A DNA stretch of 64,000 bases from the NCBI GenBank assembly GCA_005406025.1, contig BGZK01001432.1, positions 89,385-153,384 on the forward strand, in the 5' to 3' direction. How positions within the stretch are numbered: the stretch's first letter is position 1; each line of letters opens with the position of its first letter. Source of the DNA: Eumeta japonica. Its lineage: Eukaryota; Arthropoda; Insecta; Lepidoptera; Psychidae. The notes under the pieces are model-generated. The model did no database searches. It had not been told where the DNA came from and saw only the letters and a program-made list of their open reading frames with translations. This document shows, piece after piece, positions 35,215 to 46,342 of the stretch. A program made the translations under genes and the position numbers.

Positions 35215-35262
35215 ACTGTTATTAAATTCTATTACTGTTTTGTAATAGAATTTAGTAACAGT
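35215..35262. repeat. Hairpin with 21-bp stem and 6-base loop
   Basis: Arms 35,215-35,235 and 35,242-35,262 pair at 20 of 21 positions; the exception is a T opposite G (wobble in RNA). Loop TGTTTT. Confidence 0.75.
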
Positions 35263-35417
35263 AATAAGCATTATTAATAATTCAACTATTGTTGTATTGT
35301 TAAAAATTACAAATTTTTACCAATCAATCGAACTAAAAAGTGAAAAATAAATATAGTTTAAAAAACTAAAAAACACGCTTTTAAAGCACATTAAACTCAA
35401 AAGTGAAAAATAATCCT

Positions 35418-35547
35418 TAATATGAACTCAAAAAAATAATGGGGGGCGCTTTGTGCCACATTTTTCGTATAAAGAGCAACCCACGCTTTTTCCACAATAA
35501 TACTAGTATTTTTCGTCATTGTTCATTATTTTTTTGAGTTCATATTA
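35418..35547. mobile_element. 130-bp MITE with perfect 24-bp inverted ends
   Basis: The left end (35,418-35,441) and right end (35,524-35,547) are exact reverse complements built on TATGAACTCAAAAAAATAAT. The interior is short and GC-richer ('ggggggcgctttgtgcc'). It cannot encode a protein. The perfect ends suggest it is young compared with the other elements here. Confidence 0.8.
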
Positions 35548-35747
35548 TTTTAATAGTACAAATATAGTGTCATTATTAACATAAATGGAATATTATAATG
35601 GAACAATAATTTTTTCACATTGGCAATTGGGATATTATTTATGGTAAAGAATAATAAGAGTTATGTCATTTATTGTTTAATTACAAATAATTTATTATTT
35701 AATAACAAAGTATCAATTTAGAAAAAAAATGTAAGGTAGGATAAAGC

Positions 35748-36792
35748 CTTTTTACAAGCTTTTATTTAGATGTACCTGTCCCGATGTTTGTTTGCGTGTC
35801 TGTAACCAAATCCTGTGTGTTAAATTAGGTCTACTTTCCCGTTTCCGATTGAGTTGAAATTTTGCATACATATGTAAATCGGATGACAATGCAACATTAT
35901 CATGACATGGAGCTGATCTGATGATGAAAAGGAAAGATAGCCATAGGGAACTCGGAAATTAAACGACACAACCCCATCGATCTTGGGCTCGTATGAATCG
36001 TCTTGACGAGTACTTTGGTGCTAGGTGATAATCAGGGTCTGATGATGGAGGGGGATGAAGGCCATAGAAAATCGGTAATTAAGTGACACAACTGTGACGA
36101 GTTTGACTTGTCTCGACGGGTGGTGAGTGGTGGTGGTTTGGTGGACGTAAATATGCGACCTCATCTATGGGAAAATAAGTTTGTTCGTTCCGTTTGTATG
36201 AATGTGCTTTCTGTCTTTAATTAGATGGATTAGCTAGATGGCTCAATGCCAAGGTGAGCATGTGCCAAGGACTGAATGGTATGAGGGTGTATAAACATGC
36301 CATATCGCGAACTTTGCGCCTCAGGGTATCAGGGCGAACATTATTGTACTGAAGTTCTAGTCCCCCTACAATCGACCTTTGGGAGGATGGATTGTTTTTG
36401 TCCTATACTCGTAGGAACAACATGAACAAAAAATACAATTAAAAGAAAAAAAAAAACTCTTTTAAGTTTTTGATTGCAAAAGAAAAATAATGAAGGTGTA
36501 ACATGCTAAATGTTATTCAATGTTTCATCACAATATAAGACGCTTTTTTTATAAAAAAATTGGGTCTGTGGTAACAACGAAAAGATTTAATACAAGGTGT
36601 AAAGTTTTAGGGTTCAATAAAAAAATTTAATTATTATGTACGATGTGGGATTATTGTGACGTAAACGTAGAAGGTTAATTATTGTAAAAGGTTGCAATGC
36701 AGGTGCCTGTATAATGATATTTTTCTTATCAGGCTTAAATGAATTTTAACTGTTTAGTTCTTTTTATTAACAAGTAGTAAAAGCTTGTTTTT
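35748..36792 (+). repeat. AAGCTTTTA-family non-autonomous element, copy 2
   Basis: Left end 'acaagcttttattta', right end 'agtaaaagcttgttttt', so the termini are inverted. Interior boxes match 14,365-15,127 in order. No coding capacity. A long A-run sits at 36,445-36,457. Confidence 0.55.
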
Positions 36793-37890
36793 AAAAAAGT
36801 TTTTTTTTTGGTTTTATTTTATTATGGAATTAATTGATACATGACTGAAACAAAATTTCAATGTTTCATTTAATCGTATTTTGCATACTTTGAAAATTTA
36901 CTTTTTGCAAATTTAAATTAAAACTATTAAAATGAATGTAAGACGAAATTGTTAAAGAAAATTTTCATTATAATTTTATTGACATTTTATTTTAGTATTA
37001 GATTCGATAATTAATAAATATTTTTTTGGTAATAAATATTAATGTGAATAGTCACATATTAAAAAAGGAAATTATTTAATATTGCAATTATTTGAATAAA
37101 CTTACATGTATTAACGTTTTTAAAAGGAAAAAGAAGCACCTTTTGTGCTTGATAAAAAATATGAGTCTCCTAAAGTATAATTTTATGATAACGTTGTGGA
37201 GTATAATAGCTAAGGTGAAAAGGTATTTTCATTGAAAGCGTTCACGTTTTCGCTCTACCCGAAGCGAAAATTTTGATACTAAGCTTTAGAAACTTACGCG
37301 CTTTCAAATTCCGATGAAATACACTGGGTAGCCTTTAGGAGGCTTCGGAATAGTTCTCAAACTCAACCCAACAGGCTGGAATAAACCTTATTATCTAACC
37401 ACCACAAATTAGTTATATATAATGGCCTAGCTAACGCGCTGAGTGATAAACATCTTAGAAAATACAATTAGTGTATTACCTGGTATTCTTATTAATATTC
37501 ATAATACACTTGCCTAATTAAAAACGAAAACATTTCTGTATGACTTTAATAAAACTGTTTTCTTATATCAGATGGATTCGAATATATACCTTTTCACAAA
37601 TAGAAATAATATATGTCCTTTTTAATTTTTTAATCCAACTTCGCCAATTATTAGGTTAATGATCACGTCCGTAGTTTTTAAGGAATATAATATTGAATGT
37701 ACCCTGTACGGGTGACCGTACCTCGTGCTGGTAATCGTAATTCGTAGTGACCAACGCCAATTCGCGTTGATCCGGCTGGATTACAGATATGCTAGTTATT
37801 TTTAGGTTATACAGCGTGAGCGACATCATTTCATAAAAATAAAAAAAAATTGGCCAAGAACATATCGAACCCTATAATGAGCGGACCATG
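36793..37890. other. AT-rich DNA, nothing recognised
   Basis: About 1.1 kb, no long reading frame. A less AT-rich patch lies at 37,690-37,790. Confidence 0.4.
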
Positions 37891-37894
37891 CTAA

Positions 37895-38567
37895 TTATAG
37901 GGTTCCGAAGCCATTATTACAAAGAAATGCACTACAGGTGAAAAAAGCACGTTGTTACACTTTTCCATGTTTCCCGCACTAAATAGTTATTAGAAATTTA
38001 ATGGCCTATAACTAGAAAAACAAATAGGCATGTCGATTACTATTAAACTAATGTCAACTAAAGTGCATCAGCAAAATAGTGTACCTTAATGGAACTTACG
38101 CCCTTTTATTGAGAAAGTGCACTTTTCCATCAATAACTCAAAAACAGTATATCCGACCATGTTCAAAATAATTTTCATTGAAAGTATTTATTAAGCGTTA
38201 ATTTATTTTTAGACATACGGTTTAGAAAATAGAGGGGGATAATTTTTTCAACTTTCGGAGCGATTATTTCAGAAATTCTTCACGTAATCTGAAAAATTGT
38301 TTTTGAACGAACTGTCGAAATATGTCACCTGATGATGTTTGCTGAAAAAAATTTTTTTGAGCTTCTGTTACATGCATGAAGTGCACCCCCTAGAAATATT
38401 TATTTTTGTTATTTAACTACTAAACTAAGTAGCGACTTATACAATACATCTATAATATAAATATACATCTTGTAGTATTTGAATAAAATGCCTGTGACAT
38501 ACGGATGGACGGACATGATGAAATTATAAGGGTTCCGTTTTTGCCATTTTGGCTTGAAACCCTAAAA
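37895..38567 (+). repeat. AGGGTTCCG-family element, copy 2
   Basis: Left end 'tagggttccgaag' and right end 'gaaaccctaaaa' are inverted, and the interior matches 1,728-2,412. It has the same 'tgcctgtgacatacgg' and 'gacggacatgatgaaat' tail. This is the copy that shows both ends. Confidence 0.7.
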
Positions 38568-38599
38568 ACGGCAATTTATGCTCATCTCCGGTGGTTTCC

Positions 38600-38765
38600 G
38601 CCGGGATAACTCTATCGGAATTGAATCAAAGGCAGAACTGGTATTTATGTCTATACCGGAATCGGAATCAAGTGCGGGACCGGCATCAGAATCGAGACCG
38701 GGACCAGCACCAGAATCGAGACCGGAACCAGCACCAGAATCAAGACCGGGACCTAAATCTGGCAT
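38600..38765 (+). repeat. 24-bp minisatellite, GAATCGAGACCGGGACCAGC type
   Basis: The core 'cagaatcRagaccgg' occurs at 38,687, 38,711 and 38,735, exactly 24 apart, with looser copies upstream. The unit is a multiple of three, so Pro/Glu/Ser-rich frames arise on both strands; they are by-products. Confidence 0.75.
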
Positions 38766-38904
38766 ACGTCCGCGGGGGGCGGAACTGCGGATTATAATTA
38801 GAACCTTGTAAGCATCATTCATTATGTACATTTAATGTAAACGATTTCTTTGTTCGAGCATCAGTTATAGTCTACTGAATGTATCGGTTCGAGACTCTGA
38901 CCTA

Positions 38905-39055
38905 AACTGCCTACGAATGATATAATGCGCAGGTTTCACACTCCCAGGTCCTTTCTTCTTTGCCCCGCGTACTAATGTTATGCCATTGCGACGCTTTCTT
39001 GGCTAATTTCACAGCCGTAAAGTTTCGTGCGTTGCATTGTACATGGTATTAGATT
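38905..39055 (+). repeat. 145-bp CCTGCGAATGAT repeat, copy 1
   Basis: 'ctgcctacgaatgatataatgcgcagg', here cited by ends only, is a hairpin-like head followed by a pyrimidine-rich middle and the box 'gccattgcgacgcttt', then 'atttcacagc' and 'gtgcgttgcattgta'. Other copies: 46,968-47,098, 54,176-54,312 and, inverted, 54,722-54,848. Family unknown; SINE-like in size. Confidence 0.65.
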
Positions 39056-39947
39056 TTAAATTTTTTTTTATACCATGCTCTCTTCACCATTTATTTTTTG
39101 ATTTACTTCCATAACCTATAACCTCCAGGGGAGCGTACACAAAATGTTTCCAATTATGTTATAAAGTAAATTTAGTGAAATTTCGTGAGGTTATTTTTTT
39201 TGTTAAATTTCATTGACATCATTCGGAAACAAATACAGGTTTTGATGAAATTGCGATATGTATAAGAAATGTGAGATTCTGGTGTAAGTTGCTGTTATAA
39301 TTCACGTATCAGGGTGGTGGCGCACATGCGCCGTATAGCAATATTAACAACTGCTAACGTAGAAACTAACAAAAATAGTAAACAAAAAACAAGCATTATA
39401 ACTGGCCGTTACATCGACAACAGGGACGTGGTGTGTGAGTAACGCGACCGGCAAAAGTGTAAATAAAACACGCCGTTGTGGGAAATCGGACAATGCTCTG
39501 GTATTTTATACGAAATGGTTTGGAGAATTCTCGGAACTTCATACGAAACGATTGTGAAATCTTTGCGAATGTCAAATTAAAATGCTCTCGGGATTACGTA
39601 TTCGACGCGTGAACACCGGAAGTGCGAGGCACAAAGACGCCTTTGATGTTAGCTCTAATACCAATCCGCTCGATAGGAATATTTTAATCGTTCCTCGCCG
39701 GAAGGGATTTTAAGGGGGAATTAAAATTCGTTAATGAGAAATAAAGATGTATAATAGGGTATGGATGTCGACGTCTAGGCACGTTGTATTACTATTTTGT
39801 GCTTATTCTGACCTCTAGTCCCGGGGCCTTATTACGTAAAAGTAGAAATCGATTGCGATTCCGGAATCGATTTGCGAGTCGAAATTGTTAGATATAAAAA
39901 AATGTTATTTTTATACGCAATTTTGAGTGACTTTAAAGCGTTAGATT
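39056..39947. other. Mixed DNA, less AT-rich at 39.30-39.75 kb
   Basis: No reading frame of note. The stretch 39,410-39,740 has CpG-bearing motifs and may be regulatory; nothing proves it. Confidence 0.35.
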
Positions 39948-40121
39948 AAATTTAAACTTTGCACACTTACCGAGGACCGATGGTTGTATGGCCAGGATAC
40001 GTTGTTTCATTATGGAGTTCCAGTGTTTACCTTCTGGCTCCATCATCAGATCAGTCCAACTATACCATATTAATGTAAATTCTTAGGTCCTCGATAAAAG
40101 TGTAAAGATTTTATTTAATTT
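39948..40121. repeat. Fold-back element
   Basis: The arm 39,948-39,978 pairs with 40,086-40,121 with mismatches and small gaps (shared core CGAGGACC, then 'cacttNNNcgaggacc'). The middle has 'ctccatcatcagatcag', the inverse of the 'ctgatgatggag' box in the AAGCTTTTA elements, so it is probably a derivative of that family. Confidence 0.5.
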
Positions 40122-40134
40122 AACGATTTACATA

Positions 40135-40707
40135 AAAAAAATTTGACCCTAAAGGCCAACTCTGCAACTTCCCGCTAATTTTATCTGTTTCATAGTTATT
40201 TCAAAAAACGGTTTGTTTCGATTTCTTTCGATAACGATTTCTCGCAAACGAATCAACCGATTTTGACCCGGTTTGCGGCAATCGACGTGTTTTTAATAGG
40301 TTAAGAGCTGATTAGATTTTAGAATTGATCGGTCAAGCCATTTTAAAGTTATTTTGAAAAAACACTTTGAAAAAATTTTTTTCTTAGTTTTTTTGAAAAT
40401 TTCTCAAAATCTACCGGTCCAACTCGACCCAAACTTTCTGGAAATTTAAGTTTGGTAAAATTCTTTGGAACAGCGTTTAGTGGGCTCGATTCGGTCAAGC
40501 CGTTTAAAAGTTATAAGAGGTTTACCTACATCCACACACACACATCTACACAGACATACGGACATCATCTCAGGGATGATCAGGGAAGCTTCCTAGACCC
40601 TCAGAACGTCGAGATCTGATGAGAACTCAATTTTTGTAAAGTGGGATGAAACCAATAACTTCCCGAAAATTTTAGAAAATTTTCAATATTCTTAGCGGGA
40701 AGTTAAA
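40135..40707 (+). repeat. AACTTCCCGCTAA-family element, best full-length copy
   Basis: Starts 'ttgaccctaaaggccaac', left end GCAACTTCCCGCTAATTTT, right end TTAGCGGGAAGTTAAAA. Between are 'tctcgcaaacgaatcaaccg', 'attttgacccggtttgcggc', a CA microsatellite near 40,532-40,548, 'catcatctcagggatgat' and 'cctcagaacgtcgagatctg'. Aligns closely with 17,575-18,193. The duplicated host site cannot be seen with certainty. Confidence 0.75.
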
Positions 40708-41214
40708 AATTATTATTCACTTTGTACGAAATACGAATGACGGAAAATCGATTGTAAATCGCTTGAGAATCGCTATAGACCAGTCTTCGGTTTGAGAGCG
40801 TAATTTTTGAATAATTGCGAAATCGCGATCTCTAACGGTTTTTGAATTTAAATATGCGATTATAATTCATTATGATAATGTAGTGATTTCATTGTAGAGG
40901 CAACACTGTTAATAGAAAGACAATTAGCATTTCGAAATATCAACTTGGTAATTACTAAAATAAATTTAAAATCATGCGAAATCAGAAATCGATTTCTATT
41001 ACGTAATAAGGCCCCCGGACTCGCTTTCGATCTAAATCTCCAATCCGTTTAAGTCGTTCCGGTGGGATGTATGACACCGAAAACAGACGTACCACCACCG
41101 AATTTATTGAATTATGAAACAATCTCGCTTCCGCTCTTCCGTTCTTGGTCCCGATATCGGGCCCGGCAGCGATTCCAAACCAGTGTTGATCTTGACCATC
41201 AAACGTCAATCCGA
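40708..41214. other. Unclassified; 75-codon minus frame at 40,982-41,209
   Basis: The GC-richer part 41,000-41,210 lies just before the next repeat. Its minus-strand frame has no recognisable domain. It may be old coding debris. Confidence 0.3.
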
Positions 41215-41755
41215 CGAGAACTTTGGAAGTTATTTTGAAAAAAATCTTATTTGCGAATTCTAATTTTTAGTTAACAATATTTCTCGAATAAATCGACCGA
41301 TTTTGATGCGGTTTGCAACGATCGACGTTATTATTTATGAAAAATGGCTGGTGAGATATTGGAATTTATTAGTAAAATAGTTTCAAAAATAACCTAAATA
41401 AATTCTTTTTTAAAAAGTTCTCCAACAATATCTCTTCAACAAATCAACCGATTTTGATATATTTAGCAATAATCTATGCAGTTTTTCCAAAGAAATATTG
41501 AACACATTTTTAAGTATAACTATAAAATTGTTTAAATAATATTACAAAAAAGAAAGGTTTTGAAAAATGTTTCTGCAACGATATTCCTTGGACAAATTAA
41601 TCGATTTTTATGCAGCTTATGACAGTTGATGTAATCAAACGTTTAGGGACAAGAACTGATTATCCATTAGGCGAAATCGTCTCTAGTTTTCAGAAAGTCT
41701 AAGTATAGGAGACTCTTATCGACACGACACCACACACGCACGCACGCACGCACGC
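41215..41755 (+). repeat. AACTTCCCGCTAA-family element, left part, split by an insertion
   Basis: Contains 'tctcgaataaatcgaccgat', 'tttgatgcggtttgcaacg' and 'atcgacgtta' boxes and repeated 'caaNaaatcaaNcgattttga' modules, and ends with the CA/ACGC microsatellite (41,727-41,755). The family's right end resumes at 46,553 after the retrotransposon. Confidence 0.6.
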
Positions 41756-42099
41756 CCGGGACTGAGAAGAACTAGTACAGGCGCGTCGCCACTAGCGGAT
41801 AGGAAGATATTCACTGCTCTCCGGAACAAAGGGTAGGAGTGAAATAAAATAGCTCCCGCGGACCAAACTCCCCGAAGTCAAGGTGTCAAGATATGGTGTC
41901 GAGGACTGCATGGCACCGGTTTACGGCGGGTTACGGCGTCGCAAACGGTTCGTCTGGGATCAGATCCCATCCCAGGTGTACGTAAGTGGTCTTGCTCCAG
42001 CATCCGGGGCTCTACTTGAGTAGAACGTTGACCTTTCCTAGGTACTCTTGGGACCAGTATGAAAAAAAAAATTAAAAAAAATACGAATTAAGATGAAAC

Positions 42100-43401
42100 T
42101 GGTAGAGATGGGCATTATGCTCATCAAGCAGTGCTAGACGCAAGTGCTGGAATGAAGAGGACGAAAGCATTACAACACCTTGAAAAGCTTATCAACGAGC
42201 ATTAGGAGTTAGTCCGACTGAAGCTAAACGTTCACAAGGAGATAAAGCCAAGGCGGTTAGCATTAGTACGGTCTTGAGAAGGTTTAAAATCCTGGACGAG
42301 GAGTGGCGGGCCATGAAGCAGCGCTCTAAGCAACGTGCTACGCCGAAAGTATAGGTGCACTGGCGCCGTCGCGCGGGCAGGCTGACAGTGATACAGTGGA
42401 GGATATGGATACCGGAGTCGAGGGTGACAGAGAATCCATCGCTGATGAAAAGCGTGATAAGACGTCCGGTAAACGGAAGCAGAAGACAACTCCTCAATTA
42501 AAGGGCAAACTTCTTATACGGAGATATTGGAGGGCCATGGCAGCAAAAAGTCGACAGACTGGATTGAAGTCCAATCGAAGAAGAAGAAAAGAAGGCAGCA
42601 CAGAAAGCAACTTTTAAAGTAGCCTCTGAAGCAACCGCTGTCAAAACCTCAGCAACCTCAATTGAAATATAAGCGGAAGAAGCCATGAAAATCACTGCCA
42701 AGACCAAATGCGCTAATCATTCAACCGAACCCGAAGGACAATTATATTCTTTGCCGGATCAAGAAGGACGTTCCTGATGACCAGATCCGTTCTACGGTGG
42801 ACAAGGTTTCCAAGACTGCCGCCGGAGATCTGCTGATCATCCTCTCTAAGCAGAACAAGGATCATTATCCTTGTGGCCTCCTCTCCATTGAGAGGAGGCC
42901 ACAGTCATCAGTAAAGGGCCCCAAGAAGACCTCGAAATACGAGACTTGGATGAGACTACAATGAAAGAAGATATTCTAGTAACGTTGCAAAAAACGACTG
43001 GAGAGGAATATCAGATTTCGTTGGACGCAATTAGATCACTGCGCAACGCCTACATAGGTACCCAAACTACTTCAGTGACACTATCAGAACCAGTAGCACG
43101 GATGGTGCTCGGGGATCACGGTAAAATCAGGATTGGCTGGGTCAACTGCCGGATAAGAGCAGTGAAACGACCAATCCAGTGCTACAAAATTTGGCATTTT
43201 GGTCATCTGTCTAACCACTGTAAAAGCGAAGTAGACCGGTCTCAACTATGCATTAGATGTGGACAAAAAGCTCACAAGGTTACTGCGTGTAAAAACGCAG
43301 CTCAACGCGCTTTATGTGCTGAACATCACGGCACAGAGAATACTGCTCACCATGCAGGTACAAATAGATGTCCCGCCTTTAAAAGGCACTCCAGAAGATG
43401 A
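42100..43401 (+). pseudogene. ORF1 (gag-like, zinc-knuckle) of the R1-clade element
   Basis: Degraded ORF1. The last 151 codons (42,946-43,401) are open: a domain with 'KEDILVTLQKTTGEEYQI' and 'LGDHGKIRIGWVNCRIR', then the knuckles. ORF1 binds element RNA and builds the ribonucleoprotein. Knuckle 1 reads CYKIWHFGHLSNHC, so the second Cys is replaced by Ile; knuckle 2, CIRCGQKAHKVTAC, keeps CX2CX4HX4C; knuckle 3, CAEHHGTENTAHHAGTNRC, has also lost a Cys. Upstream (42,396-42,940) lie Lys/Arg-rich frames broken by stops and a double hairpin at 42,855-42,903. The ORF1 stop (43,399-43,401) overlaps the upstream open part of the ORF2 frame, normal for R1-clade elements. Confidence 0.75.
42855..42903. 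repeat. Two abutting hairpins inside ORF1
   Basis: ACAAGGAT/ATCCTTGT around CATT, immediately followed by TGTGGCCTCCTCT/AGAGGAGGCCACA around CCATTG (42,872-42,903, 13-bp perfect arms). They overlap by two bases. They lie where ORF1 loses its frame. Confidence 0.75.
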
Positions 43402-43414
43402 TGAACAGACGAAC

Positions 43415-46342
43415 ATGAAGATATTACAGCTTAACCTCAATCACTGTAAGGCTGCGCATGATTTGCTAATGCAGAATATGCGCGAATTAGAGTTAGATCT
43501 AGTGCTCATAGCAAATCCATACAGACATCTAGATACCCAATTTTGGGAATTGGACAATACCAATAAAACTGTCATTTGGTCCTGCGGTAAACTTCCTTTT
43601 TAAAGTGTAGTAAGTAATAGAGAAGATGGGTTTGTATCAGTATGGGTAGATGGCATTCGTTTCTACAGTTGCTACGCATCGCCCAGTCTCTCTATCGAAC
43701 AATTATCAGCATTAGTCGATGGGCTTATTGAGGATGCTAAACGGTACATTCCAGTGGCAAAGCCGGTGACTTTGATTCCTGGGTGGTAGACTGGGGCAGT
43801 AAGTTCACTAATGCACGGAGGTAAGTACTACTCGAGGCAATGACAACATTAGACGTAGTCTCCCTTAACGTGGGTAATACGCCGACATATACCAAAGGAG
43901 GGGCAAGTTTAATAGTGGACCTTACATTCATCAGCAATAGCTTAACTAGGAGAAGTCATTCTTGGAAAGTTTTGAACACCTACACTGCCAGTGACCTTAG
44001 TGCAATACGCTGGGAAATGTCGACTGGCCAGAAACCTAGAAGAGTCAATAGGCGAACTAGTGCGATAGGCTGGAAAGTCAAATCTTTCGATCGTGATGCA
44101 TTAGTGGTAGCCTTGGATTGTGAAGCAATCATCATTGAAAGTGCCGAAGAGAAGACGAAAAACCTGATGAAGCGAGTTACCTAGGCTTGCGACGCCAGTA
44201 TGCCTCGAAAGTGGGCCATGAATCAAAGACGTCTTGTGCACTGATGGACGATCACATTAGCGCTTTTCGTTCAGAGTGTCTTAAAAAAGAAGAATAATTC
44301 AGCGTTGCTACCGACGACCTAACTCGGCAGAGCTAGTGGCAGAATAGAAAAAGGCATGTCGGGAACTGAATAAAGCTATCAAAGGTAGCAAAAGACGCTG
44401 TTGAAAGGAACTTGTCGAGGAAGTAGAGAAGGATCCATGGAGAAGGCCATATAAATTTGTCATGGCCCACCTAAAGAGCCAAGCAATGCCGTCACCTACG
44501 AGTCTAAAACTCCTACAGAAGATCATGATTGCGCTGTTCCCACAACAACATCAATTTAATTATCCGACAGCTCATGACGAATCTGCAGACATTTAATCTA
44601 TCACGGAAAAAGAGCTGATGGATGCCTGTAACCGAGTAGGGAATAATAAGGCGCCGGAATTGGATGGAATCTCAAATATCGCACTTAAAACAGCTATTAA
44701 AGTAGCGCCGACATTATTCATAGAGACCTACGATACATGTCTCAAAGAACCCTGCTTTCCTAGTAGGCGGAAGTAACATAGACTGGTCTTACCGTCCACT
44801 CTGCATGCTCGATACGGCGAGTAAGATACTAGAACGCATCGTCCATCAGAGAATAGAGTAGTAGTTGATCCACTTTTGGTAGACAAATAGTATGGATTCC
44901 GGAAAGGACGATCAACTTTAGACGTTATCAACGTTGTTGTTAATACAGCTAAGGATGCGATCGCCGGGACTCGAGGGAGAACAAAGAAATACTGTCTGGT
45001 GGCCACTTTAGACATCAGAAACGCCTTCAAATCCGCCAATTGGGACTGCATTATGTGGGCTCTCGAAGAGAAAAACATCCCGAAATACCTGTGTGGGGTA
45101 GTGGCAAGCTACTTTACAAACAGAGTATTGAAGTATGACACGGAGAAAGGCTCAAAAGAATACAAAATAACTTATAGGGTACCTCAAGGTTCGGTCCTTG
45201 ACCCTTTGTTATGGAACATCATGTATGATGGCCTACTGAAAGTACTATTGCCAACAGAAGTCAAACACGTGGCATATGCTGATGATGTAGCAGTAGTAAT
45301 AGTCGCGAAGCACCTCGATCAAAAAAATCTGGCCTTCGATAAAGCGTTCGAACGAATCAGCCATTGGATAGATACGGTGAACTTACCACTAGCTAAATAT
45401 AAGACCGAGGCATTGCTTATCACCAGTAGAAAAAAGGCAGAAACTATTAAGTTGCAAGTCGGAGAGCAAGAAATCACGTCACAACCATATAATCGATATC
45501 TGGGAGTGATGATTGATGCCCGGGTTAACTTCAAACAGCAAGTCGAACACGTGAGCGCCAAATCATCAGCAGTGAGAGCTAGCCTAGCACGATTGATACC
45601 TAACGTCGGAGGACCAAAGCAAAGCAAAAGACTACTATTGTCATCAGTGGTCACATCAGTGCTCACATACGGAATATCCATTTGGTCAGACGTGCTAGAG
45701 ATCCAAAAATCGTGGAGAAAAGCTGAACCAGTCTATCGACTGAGTGCTCTAAGAGTAACCGGCGCCTTCCGTACAATATCCGAGGAAGCAGTGTGTGTCA
45801 TTTCCGGAATTCTATCTCTTGGAGTTCTAGTTGAGGAAAGACAGACTCTTTGCCAACGAAAGAGGACATCCACACTGAGCGCTGAGGAACTTAGAAAGGA
45901 AGAACGGCAGATTAGTATATGCCAATGGCAGTTACAGTGGGATGCTGCAAAGAAGGGTAGATGGATGCATCGTCTTATACCCCAGATTGACGTTAGGCTG
46001 AACCATAATCATGATGAAGTCAACTGTTATTCGACACAGATACTGTCAGGATGTGGCTGCTTTCGAGCGTATCTCCACCGCTTCAAGCGCGAGGATTCAC
46101 CGGAGTGCCCGTTCTACCTAGGAGAACCAGAAGACGCGGAACACCTGTTTTTCTTATGCCCCCGTTTTAACCCGCAGCGTGATGAATTGGTAATAATCCT
46201 AAACCAGAGAATCCAACCGGAGATACTCGTAGAAGTAATGTTGTCAACAAAAGCTGCCCGGAACGCTACTAGCACGTTTTCCACAGAAGTCCTCACTAAC
46301 TTGCGTTCCATCGAAAGAAGAAGAGCAAGAGACAGCAACTAG
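43415..46342 (+). pseudogene. ORF2 (endonuclease plus reverse transcriptase) of the R1-clade element
   Basis: ORF2 nicks the target and copies the element RNA in place. Start: ATG at 43,415, MKILQLNLNHCKAAHDLL, the APE endonuclease opening with its Asn. A stop at 43,601 and a frame change follow; then GDFDSWVVDWGSKFTNARR (from 43,765) and 'LDVVSLN.GNTPTY', ending 'TYTASDLSAI', where the family's catalytic SDH His is Leu (43,996-43,998). RT: 'NNKAPELDGISN' (near 44,640), stops near 44,775 and 44,860, then a clean 447-codon frame from 44,999 with TLDIRNAF (motif A Asp), VPQGSVLDPLLWN and VAYADDVAVV (YADD at 45,275-45,286). The C-terminal motif is CPFYLGEPEDAEHLFFLC (from 46,106), with its second Cys changed to Tyr. 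The stop is at 46,340-46,342. Antisense frames across it are shadows. Confidence 0.85.

Noticed and set aside
38562..38831. Overlapping frames of 68-89 codons on both strands
   Set aside because: Produced by a 24-bp minisatellite whose unit is a multiple of three.
44728..45681. Antisense frames of 116 and 120 codons
   Set aside because: They are mirror shadows of the well-supported reverse transcriptase on the plus strand.
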